Shown here one piece after another: positions 45,148-53,524 of a stretch of DNA of 64,000 nt. The DNA is from Bacteroidota bacterium (GTDB lineage Bacteria > Bacteroidota > Bacteroidia > Bacteroidales > Prolixibacteraceae): assembly GCA_023251435.1 (NCBI GenBank), contig JAHEYU010000026.1, positions 1 to 64,000 of the forward strand, read 5' to 3'. How positions within the stretch are numbered: position 1 is the stretch's first letter; each line of letters starts with the position of its first letter. The notes under the pieces are model-generated. The model had not been told where the DNA came from and searched no databases. It saw only the letters and a list, made by a program, of their open reading frames with translations. Made by a program: the position numbers and the translations under genes.

Positions 45148-45686
45148 CAGTTAACTCTAAAGATCTCATGTTCGCTTCCTGTATCCCGACTTTGAATCAG
45201 TTCGAGTTGTACCGGCTCATCGTACATTTTCCCCAAACCTGTTAACAATCCTCTTACAAACTCTTGCAATCCAATTCGTTTTGAAAAATAATGCACATAA
45301 AGGCTCTTTTCTTCGATGTTACTGATTTGAAATTCAGGAGGAGTCAGCTTGGGATAAATAAGCATGATTCGGTTATGAAATGCTGGCAGATTTAAAAGAA
45401 ATTCTTTTAGTGTATGACCTCCGGCAGCCATCAGACCGCCATATTTTTCCTTGCCTGTTTTTAACACCCACCATTCGCCAAATGCTTGCAACACCTCGGC
45501 TATCGGCATATTCATTTCTTCTGAAACTGCTCCTGCCAACTGGTAGGTTATGTTATCGTCGTAGGGTTCGTTGCTGATAAAAAAATCGATATCAATGCCA
45601 CTTCGGTCTTTAATGGCTTCCCATTTTTCATCGCCAAAATTGGCTTTTACAAGGTCTTCAATGGCTTTATTAACGATTCCGTACAT
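45144..45686 (-). CDS. H-NOX haem nitric-oxide sensor protein
   Basis: This 180-residue protein is a complete H-NOX domain: MYGIVNKAIEDLVKANFGDEKW, LLNLPAFHNRIMLIYP with the proximal haem ligand H104, and the haem-propionate motif Y133-x-S135-x-R137. No Tyr is present in the stretch after the YxSxR motif (138-158), where O2-binding H-NOX proteins carry a distal Tyr, so an NO-selective sensor is more likely. The gene overlaps the HNOBA-PAS-kinase gene by 4 bp. In characterised bacteria, stand-alone H-NOX proteins control an adjacent kinase or cyclase on NO binding. High confidence in family and haem residues. Confidence 0.95.
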   Translation of the reverse strand: MYGIVNKAIEDLVKANFGDEKWEAIKDRSGIDIDFFISNEPYDDNITYQLAGAVSEEMNMPIAEVLQAFGEWWVLKTGKEKYGGLMAAGGHTLKEFLLNLPAFHNRIMLIYPKLTPPEFQISNIEEKSLYVHYFSKRIGLQEFVRGLLTGLGKMYDEPVQLELIQSRDTGSEHEIFRVNW

Positions 45687-45770
45687 AGCTGAATTTTTAC
45701 TTAATTCTCAATTGAAAAATGAAATTCTTCCCGGTAAATCAGAAGGACGCTTTATGACTGCATCCGGGAT

Positions 45771-46208
45771 TCAGACCTGAATGAGTTCGTTGATACTCCA
45801 GTATTCCATTACCCGTTTTAATTTCTGAACGTAATCTTCGTATTTCAGTGGCTTTATAACGTACCCTGCAATGCCAATCTTATAGCATTCCAGAATATCC
45901 TTATGATTGGCTGAAGTAGTTAAAACTATTGTTGGTAAATATTTTAAAACAGGGTCGGCCTTTAAGATCCGAAGAAACTCGATTCCACTGATTTTGGGCA
46001 TATTCAGATCAAGAAAAATAATGTCAGGCAACTGATCCCTTTTTTTTAGAATTTCCAGGGCCAATTCCCCGTTTCTGGCTTCTACGATCTGGTGTGGTAA
46101 ACCTAAGGAACTGATGGTCCGGTTTACCTTCATGATCTCAATTGTGTCGTCTTCTATGAGCAAAATCGATAATTTTCTTTCCATCACAAGATGATTAATA
46201 GTTTTCAT
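45771..46208 (-). CDS. Single-domain response regulator (Rcp1-like)
   Basis: The 145-residue receiver has the Rcp1-type layout: LSILLIEDDTIEIMKVNRTISSLG, acceptor Asp in IIFLDLNMPKISGIEFL, Thr in VLTTSAN and Lys in YVIKPLKYEDYV. The start may instead be the Met at 46184; neither has a clear ribosome site. It is the first gene of the signalling operon, 84 bp before H-NOX. With no output domain, it fits as the intermediate receiver of a kinase-receiver-Hpt-LytTR relay. That order is inference. Confidence 0.88.
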   Translation of the reverse strand: MKTINHLVMERKLSILLIEDDTIEIMKVNRTISSLGLPHQIVEARNGELALEILKKRDQLPDIIFLDLNMPKISGIEFLRILKADPVLKYLPTIVLTTSANHKDILECYKIGIAGYVIKPLKYEDYVQKLKRVMEYWSINELIQV

Positions 46209-46618
46209 TAAACGCTAAATCTGGCCAAAAGAAAGATAGAAGTGCGAATATTTCGATTAAAAATACGATTTCCTTCGACGGATTGCAAATTAGTATCGAT
46301 GATTGGCAAAATCTCATTTATGGAAGAAGCTCTTCTGCGTATTGATTGTATACTTTCATAATCGTAGTTCAATGCACATTACACGACACCAATCAACGTG
46401 CTCATCAATGCCAGCAATGTTTTGAAAAGTTCGGCCATAAAAAGTAAGTCGATTTCGACTTCTTTTTTTTGTGTTGGCTACCATCCGGCAATTAAAAACA
46501 AATCAGAATCGCATGAAAATATGAATTATTTTTCTTGTATCCGAAAGGGCTTATTTAAAATTTCCGTAGTTTGTGCCGCCTATTTCTTTCAGGAATATTC
46601 ATTTTCGAACTATAAAAA
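46209..46618. other. 410-bp divergent intergenic region
   Basis: It lies between the signalling operon (minus) and a FAS1 lipoprotein gene (plus), so it should hold the promoter of the NO-signalling operon. It contains a diverged copy of the dispersed terminator repeat (46414-46470). The short plus-strand frame across it has no coding character. Confidence 0.5.
46414..46470 (+). repeat. Dispersed terminator repeat, diverged copy
   Basis: GCAATGTTTTGAAAAG, then TTCGGCCATAAAAAG, matches the first part of the repeats at 49756 and 61597. It ends in a hairpin AAGTCGA-TT-TCGACTT (46446-46461) followed by CTTTTTTTT. The hairpin arms differ from the other copies but keep their pairing. Confidence 0.6.
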
Positions 46619-48385
46619 ATGAGAGATCAGAAGATATATTTGCTTCTCCTTGGCATTCTGTTCAGCCTTTTTACAGGTTGTAAGGATGTGTATGAACAGG
46701 ATAAATTTAAAAGACCCGAGTGGCTTCCGGGGAAATTGTATACCGCTGTGTTGGTACAAAAGAATCTAGGCTTGTTCGCTGAATGTTTGCAACTTACAGG
46801 TATGGATACCATCCTCGATGTTTCGGGTAGCTGGACTGTTTTTGCACCCACTGATGAAGCTTTACGGCAATATCTGGCTGAAAATAAATATTCAGGTCTT
46901 TCAGACATCCCCTATAAAGAGCTTGAGAAAATCGTAGAATTCCATATTGTACAGAACCCATGGTCGCTTAGGCAATTGAAAAGTCTGGGTATGAATGGCT
47001 GGCGATTAAAGGGTGATGTAAATTCGTACTCCTACGCTTATAAACGCGAAACAATTTTGAAAAATCCTGACGAAAAGTATTGGATTAAAAGGGAAAATAA
47101 GAAAGAAATCATCGTGAGAGATTCAACCATCGCAGACCAATACAAAAGGGTATTTACTTCATCAAGAAAATTTGTACCCCTGTTTTACGATGAGTATCTA
47201 GCAGTAAATGGGTTAACTTCAAAAGATTACAATTTTTATTTTAATAGAGGCTACGAACCCGGAAATGTATATTATGCGGGAGCCAAAATCATTCAGGCAG
47301 ATATTTTTGCTGAAAACGGATTTGTGCATATTATTGATAGGGTAGTGTACCCGATGCTGAATGCACAGGAACGACTTGAAAAAGAAATGCCCGGTGAAAG
47401 CTATCAGCTCTTTCTGGATATGGTTTATTGGTATTATCCGAAATTTGAACCAAACATGATTGCCACCAATAAACAACCAGGGATAAGATCCGGGGTAATA
47501 GTTGATACCTTATGGGACTTAGATTACGCTGCCCTGGCATTTAATCCTCATAAGGAACGTTTTGATATTATTAATCAAACCCTGGTCAGACACAACGGTT
47601 TGATTGCTCCCACCGATGATGCTTTCAGGCAATTCATCGATGGTGTGCTGACCATTAAGTCAGGATTCCCTCACTGGAACGATAGTAAATCCCTCCCGGC
47701 AGATGTTGTCGATTTTATTGTCGCTCAGAATTTTATTTCCTCTCCACTCTATCCATCAAAAAGTCAATATCAGAAAATATTCAAGGGAACAAGCCGATAC
47801 CATCAGAACGAGGAAGATATTATCAGAACAGATTTCGGGAGCAATTGTACCTTCATTGGGTTAGATTCGTATATTCCCGATCGGGTTTTTACAAGTGTAA
47901 CGGGCCCGGTATTCTGCCGTCCTGTATTCTCTACCTTCCGGCGGGCAATGGTCTATTCGGGCGCCTACGATGCAATAGCCAGCCACAAAGGTAAATTGTA
48001 CTTTTTCCCGATAACTGATAATTCACTGATGGCTGATTCGTCTCTTATCCTGAATTGGATCGATCAGGATAGTTACAATTTCATCGCCTATAACAAGGCC
48101 ACTCATAGAATGGAAGCACTTAGCTCCAATACCCTTAGGAGCTGGATACTAAATCAGGTCGGCACTTCAATAAACAACGCGACCACAGGTAAAGAAACGA
48201 TAAAAACCCTGGGAGGCAAGACAATCACATGGGATCATGCCAACAACACAATTCAGGGCAGCCTTCCAAGCACTTTTGGATATATGGGGGAAGTGGTTGT
48301 AACCAACTCTCCATTTCCGCTCGATGAGCCCACAGATAATGGTAAGAGTCTGACTGTTAAAAGCTGGTTTAAGTTTGGAAATTGA
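46619..48385 (+). CDS. FAS1 (fasciclin) domain lipoprotein
   Basis: The 588-residue protein has a lipoprotein signal ending in LFTGC. A first FAS1 domain (~35-240) shows LFAECLQLTGMDTIL, WTVFAPTDEALRQYL and EFHIVQ, and ends with GFVHIIDRVVYP. A second FAS1-like region (~260-450) shows FDIINQTLVRHNGLIAPTDDAFRQFI, and the C-terminal ~130 residues look like a third, shorter FAS1 unit. FAS1 domains mediate adhesion to polysaccharide or protein. The first domain carries a ~100-residue insertion. It converges with another FAS1 lipoprotein gene at 48428-49489. In Bacteroidota such proteins are surface or periplasmic lipoproteins, sometimes with SusC/D partners; none is seen here. Confidence 0.85.
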   Translation: MRDQKIYLLLLGILFSLFTGCKDVYEQDKFKRPEWLPGKLYTAVLVQKNLGLFAECLQLTGMDTILDVSGSWTVFAPTDEALRQYLAENKYSGLSDIPYKELEKIVEFHIVQNPWSLRQLKSLGMNGWRLKGDVNSYSYAYKRETILKNPDEKYWIKRENKKEIIVRDSTIADQYKRVFTSSRKFVPLFYDEYLAVNGLTSKDYNFYFNRGYEPGNVYYAGAKIIQADIFAENGFVHIIDRVVYPMLNAQERLEKEMPGESYQLFLDMVYWYYPKFEPNMIATNKQPGIRSGVIVDTLWDLDYAALAFNPHKERFDIINQTLVRHNGLIAPTDDAFRQFIDGVLTIKSGFPHWNDSKSLPADVVDFIVAQNFISSPLYPSKSQYQKIFKGTSRYHQNEEDIIRTDFGSNCTFIGLDSYIPDRVFTSVTGPVFCRPVFSTFRRAMVYSGAYDAIASHKGKLYFFPITDNSLMADSSLILNWIDQDSYNFIAYNKATHRMEALSSNTLRSWILNQVGTSINNATTGKETIKTLGGKTITWDHANNTIQGSLPSTFGYMGEVVVTNSPFPLDEPTDNGKSLTVKSWFKFGN

Positions 48386-48427
48386 ATTGGACACGCTGCA
48401 TTTCCGAAGAGTTTTCACTTTAAATTC

Positions 48428-49489
48428 TTATCGCAACTCTTCATAATACATTAAGTCTGAGATCGAATGAACAGGACCTGTGCCGGTGAGGTTGTTACAG
48501 CCCTCTGCTATTGGATGGATATAGTCGATCACCGTTATTTCACCCGATTTTGAGATTATCACTTTATAGGTAACAACCCCTCGATTGATCTTGACATCCA
48601 ACCCAACAGTAATGGTTAATTGAGTGCCGCTCAAAGTGTTGTATTTTTGGGTGCCCCAATTCAAATCATTCATGTAATATTCTCCGCTCAAGATATGATA
48701 GGCCGCGAACTGGTAAAATCTATTTGTTGTGTTCGTAAGCGAGATCCCTGGAGTTGCAATTCGGTTTATAAGGTCTTGTACATTATTAATTCCGTAGCGG
48801 TGGTAAACACTGTCGGGTTCTGCAAACAGTGTATATTTACTCCAGGTCAGTTTTTTCTTTATTCCTGAAAGCTCCATTGCCTTTGCCAGGATTGAATACT
48901 CATTTTGTTGCTGAAGCCATTCATAACCTAAAATATCTACTGGTTGCAGAACCTCTGAAATAACATGGATGTAGCCATTGGTCATTTCCATATTTGGTTT
49001 GATAATTGGCGCAAGATTATTCATTTTAATAAGCTGACTATCAGCAACTGCAAAAAAGCTGGCTACCAGCCTGTCATCTGTAAGAGTGCGGTCTATCAAT
49101 GCTCCGTCAGGAAAATCGGCAGTGTGTAATTTTCTGTTTAAAGTATGGTAACGCGTTAGCCTTTTTACAAAGCTTGTGTCCTTCAATAATACTTCAAAAT
49201 TTTCATATTTCTGATTCTGTTTTATGAAATGATCAATCGCTTCATCAGTAGGTAAAAAAAGAGTATAATTATCACCATTAGGATTGTAGGCATAGAGCGT
49301 GTTCAACATCTTTCCTTCAACCAATAACCTGTAGGATTTTGAATATTTATTTTTATTTTTTACAAGGAATTGGCTGATTGTTTGTGATTTATCATCACCC
49401 CAGGTGAGCGAATCCGAATCCGATTCACAAGATGTTATGACCGCCAGTAAAATTATCCATAGTACTAAGAACCTTATTTTTAAAGGCAT
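48428..49489 (-). CDS. FAS1 (fasciclin) domain lipoprotein
   Basis: I chose the ATG at 49489 (353 residues), which gives a standard lipoprotein signal (MPLKIRFLVLWIILLAVITSC). The frame is open upstream to a TTG at 49549 with an ATG at 49543. Two FAS1 domains are visible. The first (~25-180) has YRLLVEGKMLNTLYAYNP, YTLFLPTDEAIDHFI, RYHTLNRKLHTADF and YIHVISEVLQP; the second (~190-330) has YSILAKAMELSGIKKKL, YTLFAEPDSVY and YHILSGEYY. It is convergent with the larger FAS1 gene, 42 bp tail to tail, and likely acts with it on the cell surface. Confidence 0.82.
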   Translation of the reverse strand: MPLKIRFLVLWIILLAVITSCESDSDSLTWGDDKSQTISQFLVKNKNKYSKSYRLLVEGKMLNTLYAYNPNGDNYTLFLPTDEAIDHFIKQNQKYENFEVLLKDTSFVKRLTRYHTLNRKLHTADFPDGALIDRTLTDDRLVASFFAVADSQLIKMNNLAPIIKPNMEMTNGYIHVISEVLQPVDILGYEWLQQQNEYSILAKAMELSGIKKKLTWSKYTLFAEPDSVYHRYGINNVQDLINRIATPGISLTNTTNRFYQFAAYHILSGEYYMNDLNWGTQKYNTLSGTQLTITVGLDVKINRGVVTYKVIISKSGEITVIDYIHPIAEGCNNLTGTGPVHSISDLMYYEELR

Positions 49490-49549
49490 CTGAATAACCA
49501 ATAGCCGACGACTCCAATACCTGACACCTTTTAATATATTCATATCCAA

Positions 49550-50139
49550 TTACTGATGACGTTTATTCCCTGCTGTTAGGGAAGCATTCAATTGAAGTTA
49601 CAATTGTTTGCTTCCCAATTCTCTTATCGCAGCCAATATTACGACTATATACTCAATATATCAATTGTCAAATGTGTTTTTGAAATACGATGTGCCGCAA
49701 TAACAAGTAAAGAATTATCTGGATAAATTAAGTCAGAAATACATTGTGTCCGCCAGCAAGGTTTTGAAAAGTCCGGGCATAAAAAAAGAGGTCGAAAATG
49801 ACCTCTTTTTTGTTTTTGCTCCCCTAATTGATGGAAGTTGCAATGCTATTTATTCCTTTCACCTGATAGTAAGTTCCCAAATCTTACAATGCCGAGTTTT
49901 TGATAATGTATTTTCAGATCATTCTTGAGACGGTTTACCAACAGAAAAAACAAAACCATTGTCTATGGCAAAATCAGGAACTGCAATTGAAATAATTTGA
50001 TTCCTTGATTTTTTTCATCTGCAAGGCTGTTCATTTTTAAGAAACAATAATAAAATCATTCCGTGGTACAACTTTAATCTATATTTCCACTGAATAAATT
50101 GCCTATTTTCCTAATTTCGTTCACCTAATTCAATATGAC
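49550..50139. other. 590-bp intergenic region upstream of the caspase island
   Basis: It holds the 88-bp dispersed repeat with hairpin (49756-49843) and, to its right, about 300 bp of AT-rich sequence that must contain the promoter of the caspase/sigma operon. I see no gene and no clear promoter motif. Confidence 0.5.
49756..49843 (+). repeat. Dispersed 88-bp terminator repeat, copy A
   Basis: Identical to 61597-61684 except for two bases. It includes the hairpin AAAAAAAGAGGTC-GAAAAT-GACCTCTTTTTT (49781-49811), which works as a terminator on both strands, and ends in GATGGAAGTTGCAA. One frame across it reads QQGFEKSGHKKRGRK then stop, and the diverged copy at 46414 keeps QQCFEKFGHKK then stop. 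The element may therefore be the 3' end of a lost or mobile gene. Confidence 0.85.
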
Positions 50140-51018
50140 ATGCGATTTTGTGCGACCGTATTAATTTTGTTCGTTGCTTTATTAACAGTTGAATCTCAAA
50201 CGAAAAGGGCTTTATTAGTTGGCATTGGAGAATATCCTTCTGAAACAGGATGGTCTGCTATTCACGGAGACAATGATGTTCCATTGATTTCAGATGTCCT
50301 TATAAAAAGGGGGTTTGCTCCTGAAAATATAGATAAATTGACCAACAATCAGGCAACAAAGAAGAAAATAATGGAAAGCCTGAAAAAACTTAAAACACGA
50401 GCAAATCCAAATGACATTATTTATATCCATTTTTCAACTCATGGGCAACAAGTTACCGATATTGATGGGGACGAGGAAGATGGTTTCGACGAAGCAATAA
50501 TTCCCTTTGATGCATCTAAAGCATTCAACAAAGGCAGCTATGAAGGAGAAAATCACCTTGTTGATGATGAGTTAAATAGCGTTTTGTCGGAGATAAGAGC
50601 AAAAATCGGAAAATCAGGAACATTGCTAGTTGTAGTTGATGCTTGCCATAGTGGGGATTCCACCAGAGGAGAAACGGATGTGAATGACAGTATTGTTATT
50701 AGGGGTACCAATGAGGTATTTAATATCGGAGCCAAACGAGATTTTAAAGTAAAATCAGTAGTCAAAAAAATCGACTGGGTGGAAATCAGTGCAACTCAAT
50801 CTTATCAGAATAATTACGAATTTAAAATTAATGGTATGTACTATGGCTCATTAAGCTATGCGATTAAGTTGACATTGCCTGAACTGACTTATGGCAGTGA
50901 TTTTACAACTTTGTTCAAGCTTATTCAACAGAAAAGAGAAGAAATGAATGTTTCAAGATACCCGCAGCGACCCATGATGTTAGGAAATAGCTTTTACTTG
51001 AACCAGAAAGTATTTTAA
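50140..51018 (+). CDS. Secreted caspase-like (C14) peptidase
   Basis: This 292-residue protein has a signal peptide (MRFCATVLILFVALLTVESQ). A caspase/metacaspase p20-like domain follows: KRALLVGIGEYP, the catalytic His in YIHFSTHGQQ (H101), DIDGDEEDGFDEAIIPFD, and the catalytic Cys in LLVVVDACHSGDS (C169). The enzymes cleave after basic (metacaspase) or acidic residues and act in stress or cell-death circuits. It is 3 bp upstream of an ECF sigma gene and begins an island that ends with a CHAT protease. The signal peptide suggests action in the periplasm, which is unusual for a suicide protease. Confidence 0.9.
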   Translation: MRFCATVLILFVALLTVESQTKRALLVGIGEYPSETGWSAIHGDNDVPLISDVLIKRGFAPENIDKLTNNQATKKKIMESLKKLKTRANPNDIIYIHFSTHGQQVTDIDGDEEDGFDEAIIPFDASKAFNKGSYEGENHLVDDELNSVLSEIRAKIGKSGTLLVVVDACHSGDSTRGETDVNDSIVIRGTNEVFNIGAKRDFKVKSVVKKIDWVEISATQSYQNNYEFKINGMYYGSLSYAIKLTLPELTYGSDFTTLFKLIQQKREEMNVSRYPQRPMMLGNSFYLNQKVF

Positions 51019-51021
51019 GAA

Positions 51022-51582
51022 ATGGAATTGTCCGACAATGAAATGATTACTGCTATAAGATCAAGAAATGAATTTTTGATCGGTAAAATTTACTCGCTTT
51101 ACAGAAGTGAATTTTACTCGTTTATACGGAAGAGGCTCTGGAAAAGCGAGGATGTTTTGTTGGATATTTATCAGGATGCTTTCATGATTTTGTGCAATAA
51201 AATTTTTGAGAACAAACTTAATGAGAGCACCTTGAAATCATCGTTAAAGACATACCTGTTTGCCGTTGGGATAAATCTGGTTCAAAATATAAATCGAAAA
51301 AAAGGTAGCCTTAATAAAGAAAACATCGATGATCTGCCTGATATTATGGAAGAAGAGTCGGGTTTCGACGAAGAAAATGATAGAATAATTCAAATTGCGG
51401 TTTATAGCATGGGAGAACCTTGCCATACTATTTTGGTCAAACAATACTGGGAAGACAAAAGTGGTGATGAAATTGCTGCCGAGATGAATTATAAGAATAA
51501 GGATGCAGCAAAAACACAGAAATATAAGTGTATCAAGAAATTGAAAAACGAACTGAAAACAAGAATTGTTTATCGAAGCTAA
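51022..51582 (+). CDS. ECF RNA polymerase sigma factor
   Basis: The 186-residue protein has region 2 (~20-85: IGKIYSLYRSEFYSFIRKRLWKSEDVLLDIYQDAFMILCNKIFE) and region 4 (~125-180: MGEPCHTILVKQYWEDKSGDEIAAEMNYKNKDAAKTQKYKCIKKLK, helix-turn-helix). It lies 3 bp after the caspase-like gene and 9 bp before an anti-sigma-like membrane protein, so the three are one operon. This points to a caspase-linked sigma switch: protease activity could free the sigma factor. It might drive the small secreted-protein genes that follow. That regulatory link is inference. Confidence 0.9.
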   Translation: MELSDNEMITAIRSRNEFLIGKIYSLYRSEFYSFIRKRLWKSEDVLLDIYQDAFMILCNKIFENKLNESTLKSSLKTYLFAVGINLVQNINRKKGSLNKENIDDLPDIMEEESGFDEENDRIIQIAVYSMGEPCHTILVKQYWEDKSGDEIAAEMNYKNKDAAKTQKYKCIKKLKNELKTRIVYRS

Positions 51583-51591
51583 ATAATTGAA

Positions 51592-52233
51592 ATGGAAGAT
51601 AATCGGATATTGGAACAGGAAATTGACCGTTACCTCGATGGTTCAATGACCCGGGAGGAAAAGCAGGCTTTTGATCGAAGATTAGCTAATGATGCTGAAC
51701 TTCGAAAAGAAGTTGATTTGCAGCAAGCAATTATTAAAGCAGTGCGAAAAGAACAACTCGAAAGAATTATCAAAAGAGAGGAAAACGTTATCCGTAAAAG
51801 GAACATTCGCAAAATCGTCATTTCTTTTGGTTCATTGGCTATTGCTGCTTCATTGGTCGGATTCTTTTACATGGGATACATGAATAATTGCGAAAACCTA
51901 TATGGACGGTATTATCAAAGCTATACTATTTCGGAAATACCTTCGAGGGGTGACGAAAAGTTGACCTTCACTAAATCTGATTCAATTTTCTTTAATGCAC
52001 TCCAAAATCTGGAGAGTGGACAAAATAAGCCAGCAATCAGACTATTGGAGGAACTTAACAGTTCTTCAACCGAAATGCTTGCAGCTTCAGGCGATGCAAT
52101 CAAGTGGTATCTTTCGCTGGCTTATTTAAAAAACGGGCAAAAGAAAAAAGCAAAAATTTTACTTCACAATTTAGCCGGGAACAACCTTAGCGAATACAAA
52201 TCAAAAGCTATGGCATTACTTAAAGAGCTTTAA
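51592..52233 (+). CDS. Anti-sigma-like membrane protein with TPR-like periplasmic part
   Basis: The 213-residue protein has an N-terminal helical module (~8-50, IDRYLDGSMTREEKQAFDRRLANDAELRKEVDLQ) like each repeat of the anti-sigma-like protein at 4465-5508. A charged linker, one TM (~75-97, IVISFGSLAIAASLVGFFYMG) and a periplasmic region of ~115 residues with helical pairs (NALQNLESGQNKPAIRLLEEL; IKWYLSLAYLKNGQKKKAKILLHNLA) follow, i.e. TPR-like. By position (9 bp after the ECF gene) it should hold the sigma factor at the membrane and sense a partner through the TPR-like domain. The periplasmic caspase-like protease is an attractive candidate to cleave it. Confidence 0.7.
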   Translation: MEDNRILEQEIDRYLDGSMTREEKQAFDRRLANDAELRKEVDLQQAIIKAVRKEQLERIIKREENVIRKRNIRKIVISFGSLAIAASLVGFFYMGYMNNCENLYGRYYQSYTISEIPSRGDEKLTFTKSDSIFFNALQNLESGQNKPAIRLLEELNSSSTEMLAASGDAIKWYLSLAYLKNGQKKKAKILLHNLAGNNLSEYKSKAMALLKEL

Positions 52234-52305
52234 TCATTAGTCAAATCAATTTTATATGCCTGATTATTAGCCACATAATTCTTTTCAAAAAAAAACATTG
52301 TTTCA

Positions 52306-52383
52306 GGTTACTTTTCCTGCTTCATGACATTAAAGGGTATAAACAAAATTTCAAATCGTTTAACCTCAAAATTTAGTATCATG
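52306..52383 (+). promoter_or_regulatory. Conserved leader, copy 1 (upstream of secreted-protein gene 52381)
   Basis: GGTTACTTTT, a short gap, then ATGACATTAAAGG, a CAAA/TTTCAAA-rich stretch and ATGAAAAC aligns with 59829-59906 upstream of another small secreted-protein gene. Both start 75 bp before an ATG that opens a signal peptide. This looks like a shared promoter/5'-UTR, possibly for the ECF sigma factor encoded at 51022-51582. Confidence 0.45.
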
Positions 52384-52809
52384 AAAACTACCAGAATTTT
52401 ATTGACCATCGCTTTTGCTGTTGCAAGTTTGTTTTCACAGGCACAGTACCGTAAAAACGGAATGCCGGATATGCGTTACGGCGTGAACAGATCATACAGT
52501 AGTTCCTCAGTTTCATCTTATTCCATGCCATCAGTTAGGTACCAAAGCGGGTACGTTAAAAGCAATGGAACCTATGTTCAACCTCATTTCAAAACTACAA
52601 GTAACTACACCAACCTCGACAATTATTCCACCGTGGAAAACACCAACCCATATACAGGAGCAAGAGGCACAAAGGCAACTGATTATTCTCCCAATACGAA
52701 AAACTACGGCAGTGGAAGCGCAATTTATAGCGGATCGAGGGGTGGGCAGTATTACATAAACAGCAATGGAAATAAAACCTACATCCCTAAATTACCTTCA
52801 GGTTTCTGA
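52381..52809 (+). CDS. Small secreted Tyr/Ser-rich protein
   Basis: I chose the ATG at 52381 (142 residues), which opens a signal peptide (MKTTRILLTIAFAVASLFSQAQ); the frame is open upstream to 52324. The mature part is rich in Ser, Tyr, Asn and Gly (SSSSVSSYSMPS, YVKSNGTYVQPHFKT, NPYTGARGTKATDYSPN, GSRGGQYYINSNGNKTYIPK). The segment VKSNGTYVQPHFKTTSN recalls short 'Xaa-GYxRSNGTYVxPH' repeats in secreted proteins. No catalytic motif. It follows the sigma/anti-sigma genes and shares a leader sequence with the gene at 59904. Confidence 0.7.
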   Translation: MKTTRILLTIAFAVASLFSQAQYRKNGMPDMRYGVNRSYSSSSVSSYSMPSVRYQSGYVKSNGTYVQPHFKTTSNYTNLDNYSTVENTNPYTGARGTKATDYSPNTKNYGSGSAIYSGSRGGQYYINSNGNKTYIPKLPSGF

Positions 52810-52848
52810 TATTAACCGAAAGATTTTTTAAACTTTAACTCAAAAACC

Positions 52849-53406
52849 ATGCTCCAAAAACTCTTCATTCTATTGGTCATGCTTCCCATGAGTATGCTGG
52901 GACAAACAAAATTTACCAGCAAGAAATACAACTATTCCTTTGTCATCCCCAAAGGTTGGCATCAAAAAGACCAAATAATCAATCCGGATGTCGATGCGAA
53001 GATTGTTGATGGGAAAGGGAATTCATTTATTGTAACAGTAAATACTTTTCAAACCGCGACTGACTTAAACGCGAGGCAACAATTTGAAGAGTTGTCAGAT
53101 CAGGAAATGGAAGAACAGTTTAATGCCCTGTATTCCAATGCAAAAATTGTAAAGCGAGGAATCATTAATATTGCACAAACAGAATTCTATTACCTTCATT
53201 TGTTTACATCGTATTCAAACGGGGTGAATTTGTACCATAAACTGTTCTTTTATAGTGAAGGTTATAAAATGTTGACGATTGATGCCGCATCATTTGAGAG
53301 CGATATCGACAAGACCACATCCTATTTTTCGGTGATGCTTTCCACTTTTGAATTTTTGATTCCGAACAACCAACCCAAAGCAACTCCTATATTTAGGGAA
53401 CTTTAA
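52849..53406 (+). CDS. Secreted protein of unknown function
   Basis: The 185-residue protein has a signal peptide (MLQKLFILLVMLPMSMLGQ). The mature N-terminus KFTSKKYNYSFVIPKGWHQKDQIIN matches the start of PsbP/'DUF1795'-like lipid-accommodating folds, which begin with a YSFxxPxGW motif. The rest alternates short strands and helices without Cys. That fold assignment is tentative. It is 39 bp after the previous secreted-protein gene and likely in the same transcription unit. The same weak YQTFPSAGLKVICDC-like opening appears in the lipoprotein at 60385. Confidence 0.65.
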   Translation: MLQKLFILLVMLPMSMLGQTKFTSKKYNYSFVIPKGWHQKDQIINPDVDAKIVDGKGNSFIVTVNTFQTATDLNARQQFEELSDQEMEEQFNALYSNAKIVKRGIINIAQTEFYYLHLFTSYSNGVNLYHKLFFYSEGYKMLTIDAASFESDIDKTTSYFSVMLSTFEFLIPNNQPKATPIFREL

Positions 53407-53524
53407 ATATCGCGGATTTGGAAAAAGAATAAAAATATGATCAGGATTGATGTTTCTTTGCCGGAAATGGCTTAATTTTAAAAACAAAACCAAATATTTA
53501 GCCACTGTATTAAAACAATCTGTT

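Noticed and set aside
46398-46622. Plus-strand frame across the region before the FAS1 gene
   Set aside because: Runs through the diverged terminator repeat and overlaps the FAS1 start; no coding character.
49746-49928. Small plus-strand frame over the dispersed repeat
   Set aside because: Explained by the repeat and its hairpin; a similar frame appears at the other copy only because the DNA repeats.
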